A DNA stretch of 64,000 nt, taken from contig CALIML010000003.1 in NCBI GenBank assembly GCA_938045475.1, positions 1 through 64,000 on the forward strand, read 5' to 3'. The position numbers and the translations under genes were made by a program. The stretch comes from an uncultured Sulfolobales archaeon. Lineage in GTDB: Archaea > Thermoproteota > Thermoprotei_A > Sulfolobales > Desulfurococcaceae. The notes beneath the pieces are model-generated. The model did not search any database, was not told the DNA's origin, and saw only the letters and a list, made by a program, of their open reading frames with translations. The first letter of the stretch is position 1, and every line of letters begins with the position of its first letter. Shown here in pieces: positions 37,490 through 46,819 of the stretch.

Positions 37490-37540
37490 TCACTTCTTCT
37501 CTTCCTTCTTCTCTTCCTTCTTCTTCTCCTTCTTCTTCAT
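37490..37540 (-). CDS. Possible 16-residue Lys/Glu peptide
   Basis: An ATG at 37540 opens MKKKEKKKEEKKEEKK and a TGA at 37490 closes it. GGTGG lies six bases upstream. The composition is only Lys and Glu after Met. It may be a real charged mini-protein or merely a purine tract. It sits alone in the 37.4-37.7 kb spacer. Confidence 0.25.
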   Translation of the reverse strand: MKKKEKKKEEKKEEKK

Positions 37541-37710
37541 TAGACCACCCTACGTCATGTTAGCAATTTATGTTGAGTAGATTAAAATGTTGAGTAAGCT
37601 TGTGTAATGCTATGTCTAGAGACATTAATTTAGAGATCTGTAGTTTCAAAAAATAGAAAACTTTAAACCTCGTTGTAAGACTAATGTAGGTGGTAGGGCT
37701 TGTTTAAAGG

Positions 37711-38463
37711 ATGATCTCTGTGAGTAGCTCTTTAAGGATAAGTGAGGATGAATCGAGGTTTTTAGCCTATAATTTGCTTAAGATAGTTAAATCCTTTTAT
37801 TCATTCAAGGAGCTTGAGGAAATATTTGACATACCTTCTCAAAATATATGGAAGTACCTTGCTCTAAGGGCTATACCTGAAAAGAAGACCGCTCTAGAGA
37901 TCCTTGAGAAGTTTAAGGAGAGAAGGCTCTTTGAGCACGTATTGAAGAGCACGTTAATTGATGAATCCTCATCCTTTAAGTACTTGAGAAACCCCGGGTT
38001 CTTAGAGCTCTTAGGCTTTCTAACAGCTCTTGTGCTTAAGAGATATGATGAGAGAGTTGATTGCACTATATCAATGCCTGACAACTACAGTTCATCGATA
38101 GCTACTTTAGTCGCCTCATACATCAATACTCCAATATGCTTATCGTCGAGAAGCATTGCTGTAAAGGATCCATACATACTGTCCCTTGTAAGGAGCACGG
38201 GCTACGTTGATGCATTCACTATACCAAGGGACTGCTTCAGCAAGGAGGATAAAGTACTAGTAGTGGACTCAGGTATTGAGGATATAGAAGTCTTAGCGGC
38301 ATTGCTAAATTACTTAGATAGATCGTATACCAAGATCGTTGCAATAATGTTCGTATCGCCAGGCAGGGAAGCTGAATTAAGTAGGTTGGAGTTGAAGGAT
38401 AAACACATTAGGATCCTTACTCCAAGAAGTTTAATAGAAGTCCTCCACACCATACTTCTCTAA
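37711..38463 (+). CDS. HTH-phosphoribosyltransferase-domain protein, putative transcription regulator (GfcR-like)
   Basis: 250 residues. An N-terminal helix-turn-helix (about 30-66, FKELEEIFDIPSQNIWKYLALRA) is followed by a type I PRTase-like domain (90-245). The PRPP loop is degenerate, VLVVDSGIEDIEVLA instead of DDxxxTG. Archaeal regulators of this build (the GfcR/PurR-like group) bind phosphorylated sugars or PRPP rather than catalyse. The operator and target are unknown. It is convergent with a DHH phosphoesterase. Confidence 0.68.
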   Translation: MISVSSSLRISEDESRFLAYNLLKIVKSFYSFKELEEIFDIPSQNIWKYLALRAIPEKKTALEILEKFKERRLFEHVLKSTLIDESSSFKYLRNPGFLELLGFLTALVLKRYDERVDCTISMPDNYSSSIATLVASYINTPICLSSRSIAVKDPYILSLVRSTGYVDAFTIPRDCFSKEDKVLVVDSGIEDIEVLAALLNYLDRSYTKIVAIMFVSPGREAELSRLELKDKHIRILTPRSLIEVLHTILL

Positions 38464-38475
38464 ATACTTTAAGTA

Positions 38476-39519
38476 CTATGTGTAATAGCAAGCCTTCCTT
38501 AAAGCGTCTTCAATGAGTTTATCGGAGGCTTCCTTACCCAACTTTATTATAGCTAAGTTGGGGTGTCCGGCGATGTCTTCAGCTAAGCCTTCTCCAATAA
38601 AATACTTGGCTATTCTATACGCTCTGCCGCGGGATGCCTTAACTATGAGTATCTTCCCCCTCCCTCCTCTAAAGACTACTGCTACAGGTGATTTGAGTAG
38701 CCTGCCGAGCCTTAGGACTAGTGATGTTGCTCCACGCTCCTTCCAGTAGTTGCTTGCGTCAATGAATTTTAAGTATCCGATGTTTTTCCCAGTTATAGCT
38801 AAGTCCATGACTACCCTATTCAATTCTTCATCTATTTCCTTCACTTTTCTCTCAAGCATTTTTAGCTCTAGAGTACTGAATGGTGGGGGGGATGGGAATG
38901 GATCCACTAACCACATAACGATCTTCTCGTATAGCTCGGAGTCCCTTTTAACATTCAGGATCTTTGATATGGTTGAAGCCAGCTTTAATAACTGAAGTAA
39001 TTCATTTGGTGCGCGGAGGCCTCTATCCATGTATGAGACCACTGTTGTAAGCATCTTGAGCTTCTCATGTACTTTAACTCCTCTACTCAATAGAACTTTG
39101 TAGAGTATGATTGAAGTAGCTTCGAGAGACACGTGGATCTCGTCGCATAACTTCCTTAACTCGCTTTCAGAGCTAAGTGTAGATACGTGGTGATCTATGT
39201 AGATTAGTCTGCCTACGCTAAAGTGCTCTCTAAGCACTTTAAATAAGTCAGCCACTTTACTTAAAAACGGGATGTCTAGGAACATTACTGCCTCATAGCT
39301 TTCATTCAGCCTTGATAGTAGGGCGTGTGCATTTGAGGGTTCAATGGGCTTTAAATCGACCTTACGGCATTCCTCAACAGGGTATTTACATGCAATGCTC
39401 TGTGAATAGTAGGCTAGAGCAGAGGATATTACGCCATCGGCATCCCAATCACTGATCACTAAAACTCTTCCAGTCAACTGCACCAACTCTTCCTCTGTCG
39501 TAGGTACTCCTCGACGCAC
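38476..39519 (-). CDS. DHH-family phosphoesterase (DHH-DHHA1 architecture)
   Basis: 347 residues. The DHH domain shows ISDWDADGVISSALAYY (residues 18-34), VMFLDIPFL and IYIDHHVST; the C-terminal part with RGGRGKILIVKASRGRA matches the DHHA1 nucleotide or nucleic-acid-binding region. Relatives are RecJ-like exonucleases and oligonucleotide phosphatases. The motif order supports a metal-dependent phosphodiesterase, but the substrate is open. Confidence 0.85.
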   Translation of the reverse strand: MRRGVPTTEEELVQLTGRVLVISDWDADGVISSALAYYSQSIACKYPVEECRKVDLKPIEPSNAHALLSRLNESYEAVMFLDIPFLSKVADLFKVLREHFSVGRLIYIDHHVSTLSSESELRKLCDEIHVSLEATSIILYKVLLSRGVKVHEKLKMLTTVVSYMDRGLRAPNELLQLLKLASTISKILNVKRDSELYEKIVMWLVDPFPSPPPFSTLELKMLERKVKEIDEELNRVVMDLAITGKNIGYLKFIDASNYWKERGATSLVLRLGRLLKSPVAVVFRGGRGKILIVKASRGRAYRIAKYFIGEGLAEDIAGHPNLAIIKLGKEASDKLIEDALRKACYYT

Positions 39520-39615
39520 TTGTTCTTATTTCTTCCTACTCATAAGTCAGTCAAAAGTATTTCTTTCAGTAGGTTATTCCACTAGACATATATTCAATGC
39601 ATTCATTAAATAATA

Positions 39616-40266
39616 ATGCATAGGTCGGTGACTACGTTGAGCTTATTCGAGAAAGCAGCTTCAGTAGAGCCCAAGCTTGCGGAAGTCCTTGCAATAGCTG
39701 AATTAGCTATGGGCGATGATCAAGCTCATGGATGGCCTCACGTTGTTAGAGCCTCTAAGTACGCTGAAGCCATTGTTATAAGCGAAGAGCTACATGATGT
39801 AAACTGGCCCGTATTATGTATTGCTATAGCATTGCACGACGTTGGACGCAGTAAGGAGAAGGCTTTGGGGAGACACCACTCATTCATTAGTGCTGAAATG
39901 GCTGGAAACATGCTTATCCGCATGGGATTTAGCCATGGCTTTACGGACTGCGTTAAGAAGGCCATCCTAGCCCATAGCTATAGCTTAAAAGTGAGGCCAG
40001 AAACTATTGAATCAAAAATACTTAGCGACGCAGATAAGCTGGACGCTATTGGAGCAATAGGTATTGCCCGCGTGCTGTATACAAGTTGCGGCATGCGCAG
40101 AGGCTTCAAGGAAAGCATTGAGCACTTTAGGCAAAAGATAATAAAGTTGCCAGACTACATGTACTTTAAATCAGCGAAGAAGATTGCTGTGAAGCTTATT
40201 GAAGAAGTAAATACGTTCATTCAATGGTATGAAGAGCAGAGCTTCCTTCTTGAAATAAATATCTAA
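39616..40266 (+). CDS. HD-domain phosphohydrolase
   Basis: 216 residues. The metal site of the HD superfamily is complete: HGWPHVVR, then ALHDVGRSK, RHHSFISAEMA and LSDADKLDAIGAIGIAR. This arrangement fits the small uncharacterised archaeal/bacterial HD hydrolases active on nucleotides or phosphate esters. It is divergent from the DHH gene, with about 100 bases between them. Confidence 0.9.
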   Translation: MHRSVTTLSLFEKAASVEPKLAEVLAIAELAMGDDQAHGWPHVVRASKYAEAIVISEELHDVNWPVLCIAIALHDVGRSKEKALGRHHSFISAEMAGNMLIRMGFSHGFTDCVKKAILAHSYSLKVRPETIESKILSDADKLDAIGAIGIARVLYTSCGMRRGFKESIEHFRQKIIKLPDYMYFKSAKKIAVKLIEEVNTFIQWYEEQSFLLEINI

Positions 40267-40342
40267 GTGTAGAAGCATTTCAAATGCATTCGCTGGTTCC
40301 AGAGCGTCAGCAGTTGGTTTACTCTAGAGCTCTTATGCATCA

Positions 40343-40486
40343 CTAAGTCTCTAGCGAAAGGGCGTAGAAAAGAATGATCTTTTTTAATAGCTCTTCAACT
40401 ACTAAAATTTCTTCTTCAAGTTTCTCAACTCTATCCCTAAGCTCGGCCAGATCCTTCTTCAACTCCTTAAATTCAAGAAAACTCAA
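40343..40486 (-). CDS. Small coiled-coil protein (47 residues)
   Basis: From TTG 40486, behind GAGGT (about 40493-40498 on the minus strand), to TAG 40343. The whole protein is a heptad-like helix (KELKKDLAELRDRVEKLEEE) with a hydrophobic C-terminal end (LLKKIILFYALSLE). It may be an oligomerisation or membrane-tethered helix. It is too short to be recognised by family, but codon usage and RBS favour a real gene. Confidence 0.5.
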   Translation of the reverse strand: MSFLEFKELKKDLAELRDRVEKLEEEILVVEELLKKIILFYALSLET

Positions 40487-40621
40487 TGCACTTACCTCAG
40501 GAGGATTTTTTGTATTTTAGTAAAATTTATAACTAACGTATTGCTACTGGTTCCTCCAGGTGCGAGGTATGTTGTTTAACGAGGAGTTCTAAAGACTGTT
40601 CTAGTGCTCAGTTAAACAATT

Positions 40622-40752
40622 ATGCATTCAAGCGCCAGAATACGCGTTGTAATGTAATTGCTTGGATAGCAAAAATCAAGAGTGATGCCATTATTGCTAG
40701 AACTTACTCAGGTTTCAGAAGGCTTGCTGCAAGCAGCGAAATCCTTAAGTCT
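40622..40752 (+). pseudogene. Frameshifted N-terminal OB-fold part of the AsnRS-related gene
   Basis: ATG 40622 opens MHSSARIRVVM and stops at 40655. In another frame, continuous with the gene at 40753, the sequence goes on as VIAWIAKIKSDAIIARTYSG and SEILKSLLKLPLES. Joined, these match the anticodon-binding OB fold of archaeal Asp/Asn-tRNA synthetases (RVVGWIAKIR start, LES..EG end). One single-base change near 40645 would give a protein of about 414 residues. Confidence 0.5.
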
Positions 40753-41868
40753 TTGCTTAAACTCCCTCTGGAAAGCTCTATAGCTATTGAAGGCGTGTGC
40801 AGCGAAGAAGAAATACTTGTTGAAAGCTACAGAGTTTTGAGTCTACCCAAGTTTGAGAGAAAAGTCGATTACACAACTGATCTAAGGAGCATTGACCCTG
40901 TTGAATTGGCTAAAAACAGCCACTGGTACCTGAGGAACCCCCTCTGGACCAAGATCTTGAAGGTGCAGGAGCGCATAATTAATAGTGCAAGAGAGTTCTT
41001 GTATAAGGAGAGCTTCACTGAACTCCTACCACTAGTAGTTAGCCCAGTAACAGATCCAGGGCTTAGGGGAGCTAGAAAAGTAAAGGCATATATCTATGGG
41101 GTAGAGCATGAGGTATCCAGCAGCATAATAATGTATAAACAGGCAACTGCAGCAGTCTTTGGAAAGGTATTCTTCGTAGCGCGCAATGTTAGAGAAGAGC
41201 CTCCAGAAAACATTCTCAGTGGAAGACACTTAGTTGAGTTCACTCAAATAGATCTTGAAGTAGCCCACGCGTCGCTGAACAATGTAATAGATCTGGGGGA
41301 AAGAATAGTTTATTACATATGTGAAAAGATTAAGAGCGATGAAGAGCTATTGAGCGGAGTCAACGACGACTTAGAGTGCTTTAAACCCCCATACCCTAGG
41401 GTGACCTATGATGATGCCTTAAGCATAGTTAATAAGCTTGGATTCAACATTAAATGGGGCGTAGAGTTGACTAGTGAAGCAGAAACAGCGTTAGCTAAAC
41501 ACTTTAATTCACCAGTGTGGATCACTGAGTTTCCATCAATTTCAAGGGGCTTCTACTATTTGCAGAACCCCCGCGACTCCAGGTATAATGTGGACTTCAA
41601 CTTAGTTATGCCGGGAGTTTGTGGAGAAGTAATTGATGGAGGCTTAAGGGAATACAGCTATGAGAAGCTTGTAGATAGAATAAAGTTACACAACGAGCCC
41701 CCGGAGAAGTATGAGTGGTTCCTAGATTTAGCTAGGCACGGGGGAATACCTCCAAGCGCTGGGCTAGGTTTAGGAGTTGAGAGACTCACTATGTACATCA
41801 CTGGAGTAAGGCACATAGCTCTTGCAGCAGCCTTCCCAAAGCTGCCTGGGTTAACGAAGACTCCTTAG
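40753..41868 (+). CDS. Asparaginyl-tRNA synthetase-related class II protein
   Basis: 371 residues from TTG 40753. The class II core is present: motif 1 region LRNPLWTKILKVQERIINSAREF, motif 2 VFFVARNVREE..GRHLVEFTQIDLEVA, and motif 3 GLGLGVERLTMYITG. Motif 2 has VREE where synthetases have FRAE, and the end is FPKLPG instead of FPRDP. It could be a true AsnRS or the archaeal asparagine synthetase-like AS-AR paralogue. The part before residue 40 looks like the end of an OB fold whose start lies frameshifted upstream. Confidence 0.7.
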   Translation: MLKLPLESSIAIEGVCSEEEILVESYRVLSLPKFERKVDYTTDLRSIDPVELAKNSHWYLRNPLWTKILKVQERIINSAREFLYKESFTELLPLVVSPVTDPGLRGARKVKAYIYGVEHEVSSSIIMYKQATAAVFGKVFFVARNVREEPPENILSGRHLVEFTQIDLEVAHASLNNVIDLGERIVYYICEKIKSDEELLSGVNDDLECFKPPYPRVTYDDALSIVNKLGFNIKWGVELTSEAETALAKHFNSPVWITEFPSISRGFYYLQNPRDSRYNVDFNLVMPGVCGEVIDGGLREYSYEKLVDRIKLHNEPPEKYEWFLDLARHGGIPPSAGLGLGVERLTMYITGVRHIALAAAFPKLPGLTKTP

Positions 41869-41925
41869 GGAGTTCATTCATAAACAACTATCATTTTTAT
41901 CTCTCTTCAACTCACCTATAGTTGG

Positions 41926-42810
41926 GTGAGCCAAGTGTCATTTATAGGCAGGCCTATATTGCTTGAGCCAACGTCTCACTATACTGTAACGCTGTTCATT
42001 CTGAAGAACGTAATAGTCCATAGGAGAACTAAGTACCAGGAATTCATAATAGCTGATCTAGAGGGATTCGGCAGAAGCTTGATAATAGATGGATATATAC
42101 AGAGCAGTGAAGCTGATGAAGCTATATATCATGAGAGCCTCGTGCATCCAGCCATGGTCACCCACCCCAATCCTAGAAGAGCACTGATTATAGGTGGAGG
42201 CGAAGGAGCTACCTTAAGGGAAGTATTAAAGCATTCAAGCGTTGAGAGGGCAACAATGGTTGATATAGATGGCGAATTAATTGAAGCAGCTGTACATCAC
42301 TTAGAGACCATGCATAAGGGGAGCTTCTTCAGTAAAAAAGCTGAAGTAATTATAAGTGACGGATACCAATACGTTTTCTCAGCTCCGAAAGACTCATTCG
42401 ATGTAGTGATCATAGATTTAACCGACCCCTACTCATCTGAGCAAGTGAAAAGGCTGTACAGCGCGGGCTTCTATGAAGAAGTAAGCAGAGTACTCAGCAG
42501 CGATGGAATATTAGTGACCCAGGCGGGAAACGCATTTTTCTTCCCAGAAGAATACACGTGGATCGTTGATAACTTAAAGGCTGTCTTTCCAATAATATTT
42601 GAATACGAAGCCTGGATCCCCGTGACAGGGTATTCAGTAAGCTACGTTATTGGAAGTAAGCTCCATGATCCCAGAGATCTATCGATAGAGGAAGTAGAGC
42701 GTAGATTAAAGAATAGAGGAGTGTCCACTAATTATTATAATGGAAGAGCACACCTTGGATTCATATATAAGCCTGTTACAAAGCCTTCAGCGATGATGCC
42801 TAAAGTATAG
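41926..42810 (+). CDS. speE: Polyamine aminopropyltransferase (spermidine synthase family)
   Basis: 294 residues from GTG 41926. The signature parts are all there: YQEFIIADLEGFGRSLIIDG, ADEAIYHESLVHPAM, GGGEGATLREVLKH and IIDLTDPYSSEQVKRLYSAGFYEE. It moves the aminopropyl group of decarboxylated S-adenosylmethionine to putrescine, agmatine or a longer diamine. In thermophilic archaea the acceptor is often agmatine or spermidine; this cannot be told from sequence. The gene stands alone behind the AsnRS-related gene. Confidence 0.9.
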   Translation: MSQVSFIGRPILLEPTSHYTVTLFILKNVIVHRRTKYQEFIIADLEGFGRSLIIDGYIQSSEADEAIYHESLVHPAMVTHPNPRRALIIGGGEGATLREVLKHSSVERATMVDIDGELIEAAVHHLETMHKGSFFSKKAEVIISDGYQYVFSAPKDSFDVVIIDLTDPYSSEQVKRLYSAGFYEEVSRVLSSDGILVTQAGNAFFFPEEYTWIVDNLKAVFPIIFEYEAWIPVTGYSVSYVIGSKLHDPRDLSIEEVERRLKNRGVSTNYYNGRAHLGFIYKPVTKPSAMMPKV

Positions 42811-42838
42811 TTCTTCAGAGCTAAAAAGGGTGAGAGCG

Positions 42839-44317
42839 CTAAGTAAGCGCCATCAGTATAAGTCTCCTTAAGTAATTAAGTAAGCTAAGCCATTTATTGA
42901 AGACTTCTCTAAGTGAACGCCGGTCAACTATTGCTTCAAGCATTGAAGCCAGCGCTAGGTATGTAAACGGCAGTAAGTGTATTGCGTAGAAGCTGTACTG
43001 AGTTCTACCCCCCACGATCCAGAGCATTATGTATCCAAGCAGAATCCCCAGCAAGAGCAGTAATGAGTATCCAATTTTCCTAGAAGTCTTCGCAGCTGGA
43101 GTGAATAGCATTGATAGCCATAGGGATGCAGTCCAAAAAATGTAGTTGCCCATTGCAACAATAGTTGGATTTATGTAGAGAGTAAAGGCATTTATGCCGA
43201 TGAACCAGTCTATTGGAAAAGATGAAGTGGGGCAGCCTGCTTTACTGGGAGGGCATTTCTCTGAAGTATGCCACTTTAATGAATTAACGGTGTCTCTAAG
43301 CCATCCACCTAAGCCGTATCCAGCTATGAATGGAGCTGAAGCCGCTAAGAACACCGCTACGATAACGGCAGCATTCTTAAACAGCCACCCTACATACCTA
43401 TGCACAGTCTCTAAATCTACGTTCCCCCTCGCTCTAACCAAATCCCTTAAGTAGATGATCATCATTGGAATGAGTGTGAAGAGCCCGTTAAACTTAAACG
43501 ATGCGCTGATCCCTATCAATATTGATGCAGCCACATACTTTCTTCTAACAATTGCTATTGCTGCTGCAACGCTTGTAGTAGCGACAAAAATGTCGAGAAG
43601 CGCTATTGATCCCAGTGCCTTAAATAAAGGATCTATTACTGCGAGAGAGGATGCAAGCAGGGCGATCCACCGGCTTCCACTAACGTCTAATGCTAGGTAA
43701 TATAGGAGCAGTATCATTAATACACCGCTGGCTACACTGGGTATCCTCCAGTGAAGCGGGTGGTCTCCGAGCAAGGCTATCGAGAGAGCTATTAAGTATT
43801 TGCCGAGTGGAGGGTGTTCAGTGTTTAAGTAATTATTTATGCCGTCGCTGTCTGGAAGCCTCCATCCATGCACTACTTCTCTAACACCGTACTTGCTTGA
43901 TAACTCGCTAGTTAGTTCATCTAAGCTGCTGCAATTCGCAGACTCTACGTATAGAGCGTACTTAAGTTTATTGTAATTTGTGTCAACAATGTTGACGCTA
44001 TATTTTAATGCTAATGCATTGACTGCGAGAAGATCATAGCTTTTGTCGAGCACTACAGTGGCTGAACAGGCCAGCGGGTTAAATGCCCTAAGTCCATACA
44101 GATCTGATAGCATGTTCCTGGCTGCAGATACATACCAAACTTCATCAGATACGTAACCCTTACCGCCTCTACTAAGTTCATGTGTGACAAAGCTCTCCGC
44201 CGCTGTATAAAGAGTGTAGGAGGCGTAGATGAGTACAGCCGCTAGGAGTATTAAATGAACTAAGCTAGCTGGGCTTAGTAATGACGTTTTTCCACGAATT
44301 TCAAGCGCTTTCCTCAA
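42839..44317 (-). CDS. PMT-family (GT39) dolichyl-phosphate-mannose mannosyltransferase-like membrane protein
   Basis: 492 residues with about eleven membrane helices. The first large loop carries the acidic motif SDEVWYVSAARNM near residue 57 and the NTEHPPLGKYLIA motif near residue 168, both hallmarks of protein O-mannosyltransferases. ASFKFNGLFTLIPM follows the family. It would transfer mannose from a lipid carrier to surface proteins or glycans. It complements the GT-C enzyme at 11530. It is divergent from the flavoprotein gene at 44418. Confidence 0.78.
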   Translation of the reverse strand: MRKALEIRGKTSLLSPASLVHLILLAAVLIYASYTLYTAAESFVTHELSRGGKGYVSDEVWYVSAARNMLSDLYGLRAFNPLACSATVVLDKSYDLLAVNALALKYSVNIVDTNYNKLKYALYVESANCSSLDELTSELSSKYGVREVVHGWRLPDSDGINNYLNTEHPPLGKYLIALSIALLGDHPLHWRIPSVASGVLMILLLYYLALDVSGSRWIALLASSLAVIDPLFKALGSIALLDIFVATTSVAAAIAIVRRKYVAASILIGISASFKFNGLFTLIPMMIIYLRDLVRARGNVDLETVHRYVGWLFKNAAVIVAVFLAASAPFIAGYGLGGWLRDTVNSLKWHTSEKCPPSKAGCPTSSFPIDWFIGINAFTLYINPTIVAMGNYIFWTASLWLSMLFTPAAKTSRKIGYSLLLLLGILLGYIMLWIVGGRTQYSFYAIHLLPFTYLALASMLEAIVDRRSLREVFNKWLSLLNYLRRLILMALT

Positions 44318-44417
44318 TTAATGCAGCAGCCTCCACGCACTGCAACTACTCCCTTGCCTTTTATTAATTCGTGGAGATAAATAGTTAATAGTTCTTAAGC
44401 TTAACGATACTCACTCG

Positions 44418-45944
44418 GTGAGTACATTGAGCGATAGAAGGATATGGAGTCACCCAATAATTTCATTTAAAAGAGGGAAAAGGATCTTCTTTAACTTCGA
44501 GGGCAGGCTTGTTGAAGCATACGAAGGCGAAAGCATTATTGCAGCCCTATATGCTATTGGAGTAGCTACATTTAGCTGGAGTCCAAGGTTCAAGAGGCCT
44601 CGTGGAGCCTTCTGTATGATAGGGAAATGCAGTAGTTGTTTGAGTACAGTGAATGGAGTTCCAAACACAAGAATTTGCGTAGAGCTAGCTAAAGAAGGAG
44701 CTTTTATTGAAAGACAGCGTGGGCCGCCGTCTATGGGCTTTGAAGGGCCTTTATTCAACAATCAAGTAGAGAAAGTTGAGGCTGCAGTGGACTTACTAAT
44801 CATTGGCGGAGGCCCAGCCGGATTACATGCAGCTCTAACAGCTTCAGTTCTCGGCATAAAAGCAGCTTTAGTTGATGAAGGAGCCCGTCTCGGAGGCCAG
44901 TTAATTAAGCAAACCCACAAGTTCTTCGGTACTAGAGATTACTATGGAGGAGCTAGAGGATTTGAAATAGCTGAAAAACTCTCCGAGAATATTGAGGAAT
45001 CACCAAATGTGCCGGTGTATAGAAATGCCACAGCTTATGGATTTTTCAGTGAAGGAGTAGGTGTAATAGTAAGGTACCCGAAGCCTATGAACATAGTCTT
45101 TAAGCCGAGGGCCGTCATAGTGTGTACAGGCGCTATGGAGAGAGGCCTTGAGTTTGAAAACAATGACTTGCCGGGTGTAATGGGTGCTGGAGGAGCTCAG
45201 ACACTAATGAATCGATATGGAGTTAGGCCTGGAGATAAAGCTTTAGTAGTGGGCTCAGGCAACGTAGGACTCATAGTTTCATACCAGCTTCTCCAAGCAG
45301 GTGTAAAAGTGGGAGCTGTAGTTGAAATCGCGCATAGTATTGGAGGCTGGTTTGTGCATGCAGCTAAGGTAGTAAGGCTTGGAGTACCCATCTACCTAGG
45401 GCATTCAATAGTTAGAGCTATGGGAAGTGAGCGCGTTGAGGAGGCAGTGATTCAAGCATTCGACGGTGAAATGAACCCCATTCCCGGCACTGAAAAGCAG
45501 TTTAACGTAGACTTAGTTCTCCTCGCGGTAGGATTAATGCCTGACTACACTATTTTAAGTCAGGCGGGCTGCGTAATGAAGTGGGTATCGGAGCTAGGTG
45601 GACTAGTGCCCGTAAGAACTATGTATTTAGAGACAAGCATCCCCGGCCTTTATGTAGCTGGCGATGCAGCAGGCATTGAAGAAGCAACGACTGCCTTCAT
45701 TGAGGGGGAAATAGCAGCTATATCAGCTGCTGAAAAACTGGGGTATGCAAACGCTGATTTATTGAGGAGAAGAGAGAAGCTGTTGGACTTTCTGTGGAAT
45801 GAGTATAGGCAAGCCCCTGTAGTTGAAAGAGCTAGAGTTGGAAAGCTGAAAGCCATAGTAAGTGAGGAAGAGATGGAGGAGCATTGGAGAAGATCTATAG
45901 CTAATGGCCTGGGCTCGCCAAGATCTCCTCATATCTTTCAATAA
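44418..45944 (+). CDS. FAD/NAD-dependent oxidoreductase with N-terminal [2Fe-2S] domain (proline/sarcosine dehydrogenase alpha-like)
   Basis: 508 residues from GTG 44418. An N-terminal Fer2_4-type domain (about 10-100) has its Cys in GAFCMIGKCSSCLS and RICV. The dinucleotide site IIGGGPAGLHAALTAS lies near residue 126 and the second one, VVGSGNVGLIVSYQL, near residue 278; the end LYVAGDAAG is typical. Such alpha subunits, together with a DAO-type beta subunit and small FeS proteins, form dye-linked proline or sarcosine dehydrogenases or HcnABC-type enzymes. Beta-like and FeS-like genes lie 10 kb away (55071-56936). It is followed by a broken small gene. Confidence 0.83.
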   Translation: MSTLSDRRIWSHPIISFKRGKRIFFNFEGRLVEAYEGESIIAALYAIGVATFSWSPRFKRPRGAFCMIGKCSSCLSTVNGVPNTRICVELAKEGAFIERQRGPPSMGFEGPLFNNQVEKVEAAVDLLIIGGGPAGLHAALTASVLGIKAALVDEGARLGGQLIKQTHKFFGTRDYYGGARGFEIAEKLSENIEESPNVPVYRNATAYGFFSEGVGVIVRYPKPMNIVFKPRAVIVCTGAMERGLEFENNDLPGVMGAGGAQTLMNRYGVRPGDKALVVGSGNVGLIVSYQLLQAGVKVGAVVEIAHSIGGWFVHAAKVVRLGVPIYLGHSIVRAMGSERVEEAVIQAFDGEMNPIPGTEKQFNVDLVLLAVGLMPDYTILSQAGCVMKWVSELGGLVPVRTMYLETSIPGLYVAGDAAGIEEATTAFIEGEIAAISAAEKLGYANADLLRRREKLLDFLWNEYRQAPVVERARVGKLKAIVSEEEMEEHWRRSIANGLGSPRSPHIFQ

Positions 45945-45949
45945 GTGTC

Positions 45950-46179
45950 TTAAGCCTTAAATGCTCTCCATAGAGCTTCTCTAGAGATCTCGCCTCTACT
46001 TAGCTTTACTGCTAATTCACGAAGCTGTTTGCAGCAACAGCCAGCCTGGCCTTAGCTTCATCAGCTAGGCTCGACTCTCCGCTCATGAAGCATAGCTTCA
46101 CCATGGGCGATTCTATGCAGTCATTAAGTGCATCGCTGCAGCTATGGATGTAGCGTATATAGCCATTTAAAGAGCTGGT
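45950..46179 (-). pseudogene. Frameshifted small gene of unknown family
   Basis: Two protein-like pieces overlap in different minus-strand frames. The first reads IRYIHSCSDALNDCIESPMV, then LADEAKARLAVAANSF and a stop. The second continues KQLRELAVKLSRGEISREAL and ends WRAFKA at TAA 45950. One single-base shift near 46040 would join them into about 80 residues. No start codon is obvious. From 46180 to 46468 no gene is seen. Confidence 0.4.
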
Positions 46180-46468
46180 TTATCCCCAAGCTTACTCCAT
46201 ACTCTATTAACACACAGTTTTTATATAGGGAGCAGTCCTAGGTCGCCTTACGTAGTCACCGCGTCGAGAGGTCATTATGGTAATCTTTTTATTCATGAAC
46301 AATCTCGTGGTCTTCTCATTACTGTCCAGCATACTTAAATGTTTAAGCAATGCAATAAGTGTTTTTAACACTAGCAGTCTTGAAGTGGATGCAGCATGCC
46401 TTTACAGGATTCACGCACCTTCTACAGCAATTAATTGAATAAAAAAAGACTTTCTGTAACAAACTCGG

Positions 46469-46741
46469 CTATTTATCTTCGTTTGGCAAGATGTTGATTA
46501 AAAGATCTATTAATTGATTGAATGCTGTATCTTCATCATCTCCACTTACTTGTAAAACTATGTTGTCTCCGAAGTCTACTCCAAGGGAGAGTATTTGAAG
46601 TATGTTCTTTGCATTAACGCATTTAGATTCCTTGCATACAGTTATTAACGATTTAAACTTAGAAGCTAGTTGCACAAATCTAACTGCAGGCCTAGCGTGA
46701 AGGCCTGACTTATTGACTATAGTTACTTCACTTGCCTTCAA
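46469..46741 (-). CDS. ptsH: HPr-like phosphocarrier protein
   Basis: 90 residues from TTG 46741 with GGAGG just upstream. It has NKSGLHARPA with the phospho-accepting His at residue 15, and AKNILQILSLGVDFGDNI, the HPr central segment. The regulatory Ser46 of Gram-positive HPr is Asn here, so it would act in phosphotransfer only. It lies divergent from dhaK and near dhaM, and is the likely phosphate donor to DhaM. Enzyme I, needed to load it from phosphoenolpyruvate, is not in the window. Confidence 0.92.
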   Translation of the reverse strand: MKASEVTIVNKSGLHARPAVRFVQLASKFKSLITVCKESKCVNAKNILQILSLGVDFGDNIVLQVSGDDEDTAFNQLIDLLINILPNEDK

Positions 46742-46819
46742 TCAATATTCCTCCGCAAATCCATTGTTGCTGTTAGAGTTAAGCATGGGGAGCTAAGCAT
46801 AGTACATATTGAGCTGTAT

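Noticed and set aside
37481-37560. CRISPR or tandem repeat at the CTTCTTCTTC tract
   Set aside because: It is a simple purine/pyrimidine tract with no spacers; no CRISPR-like repeat array was seen anywhere in the window.
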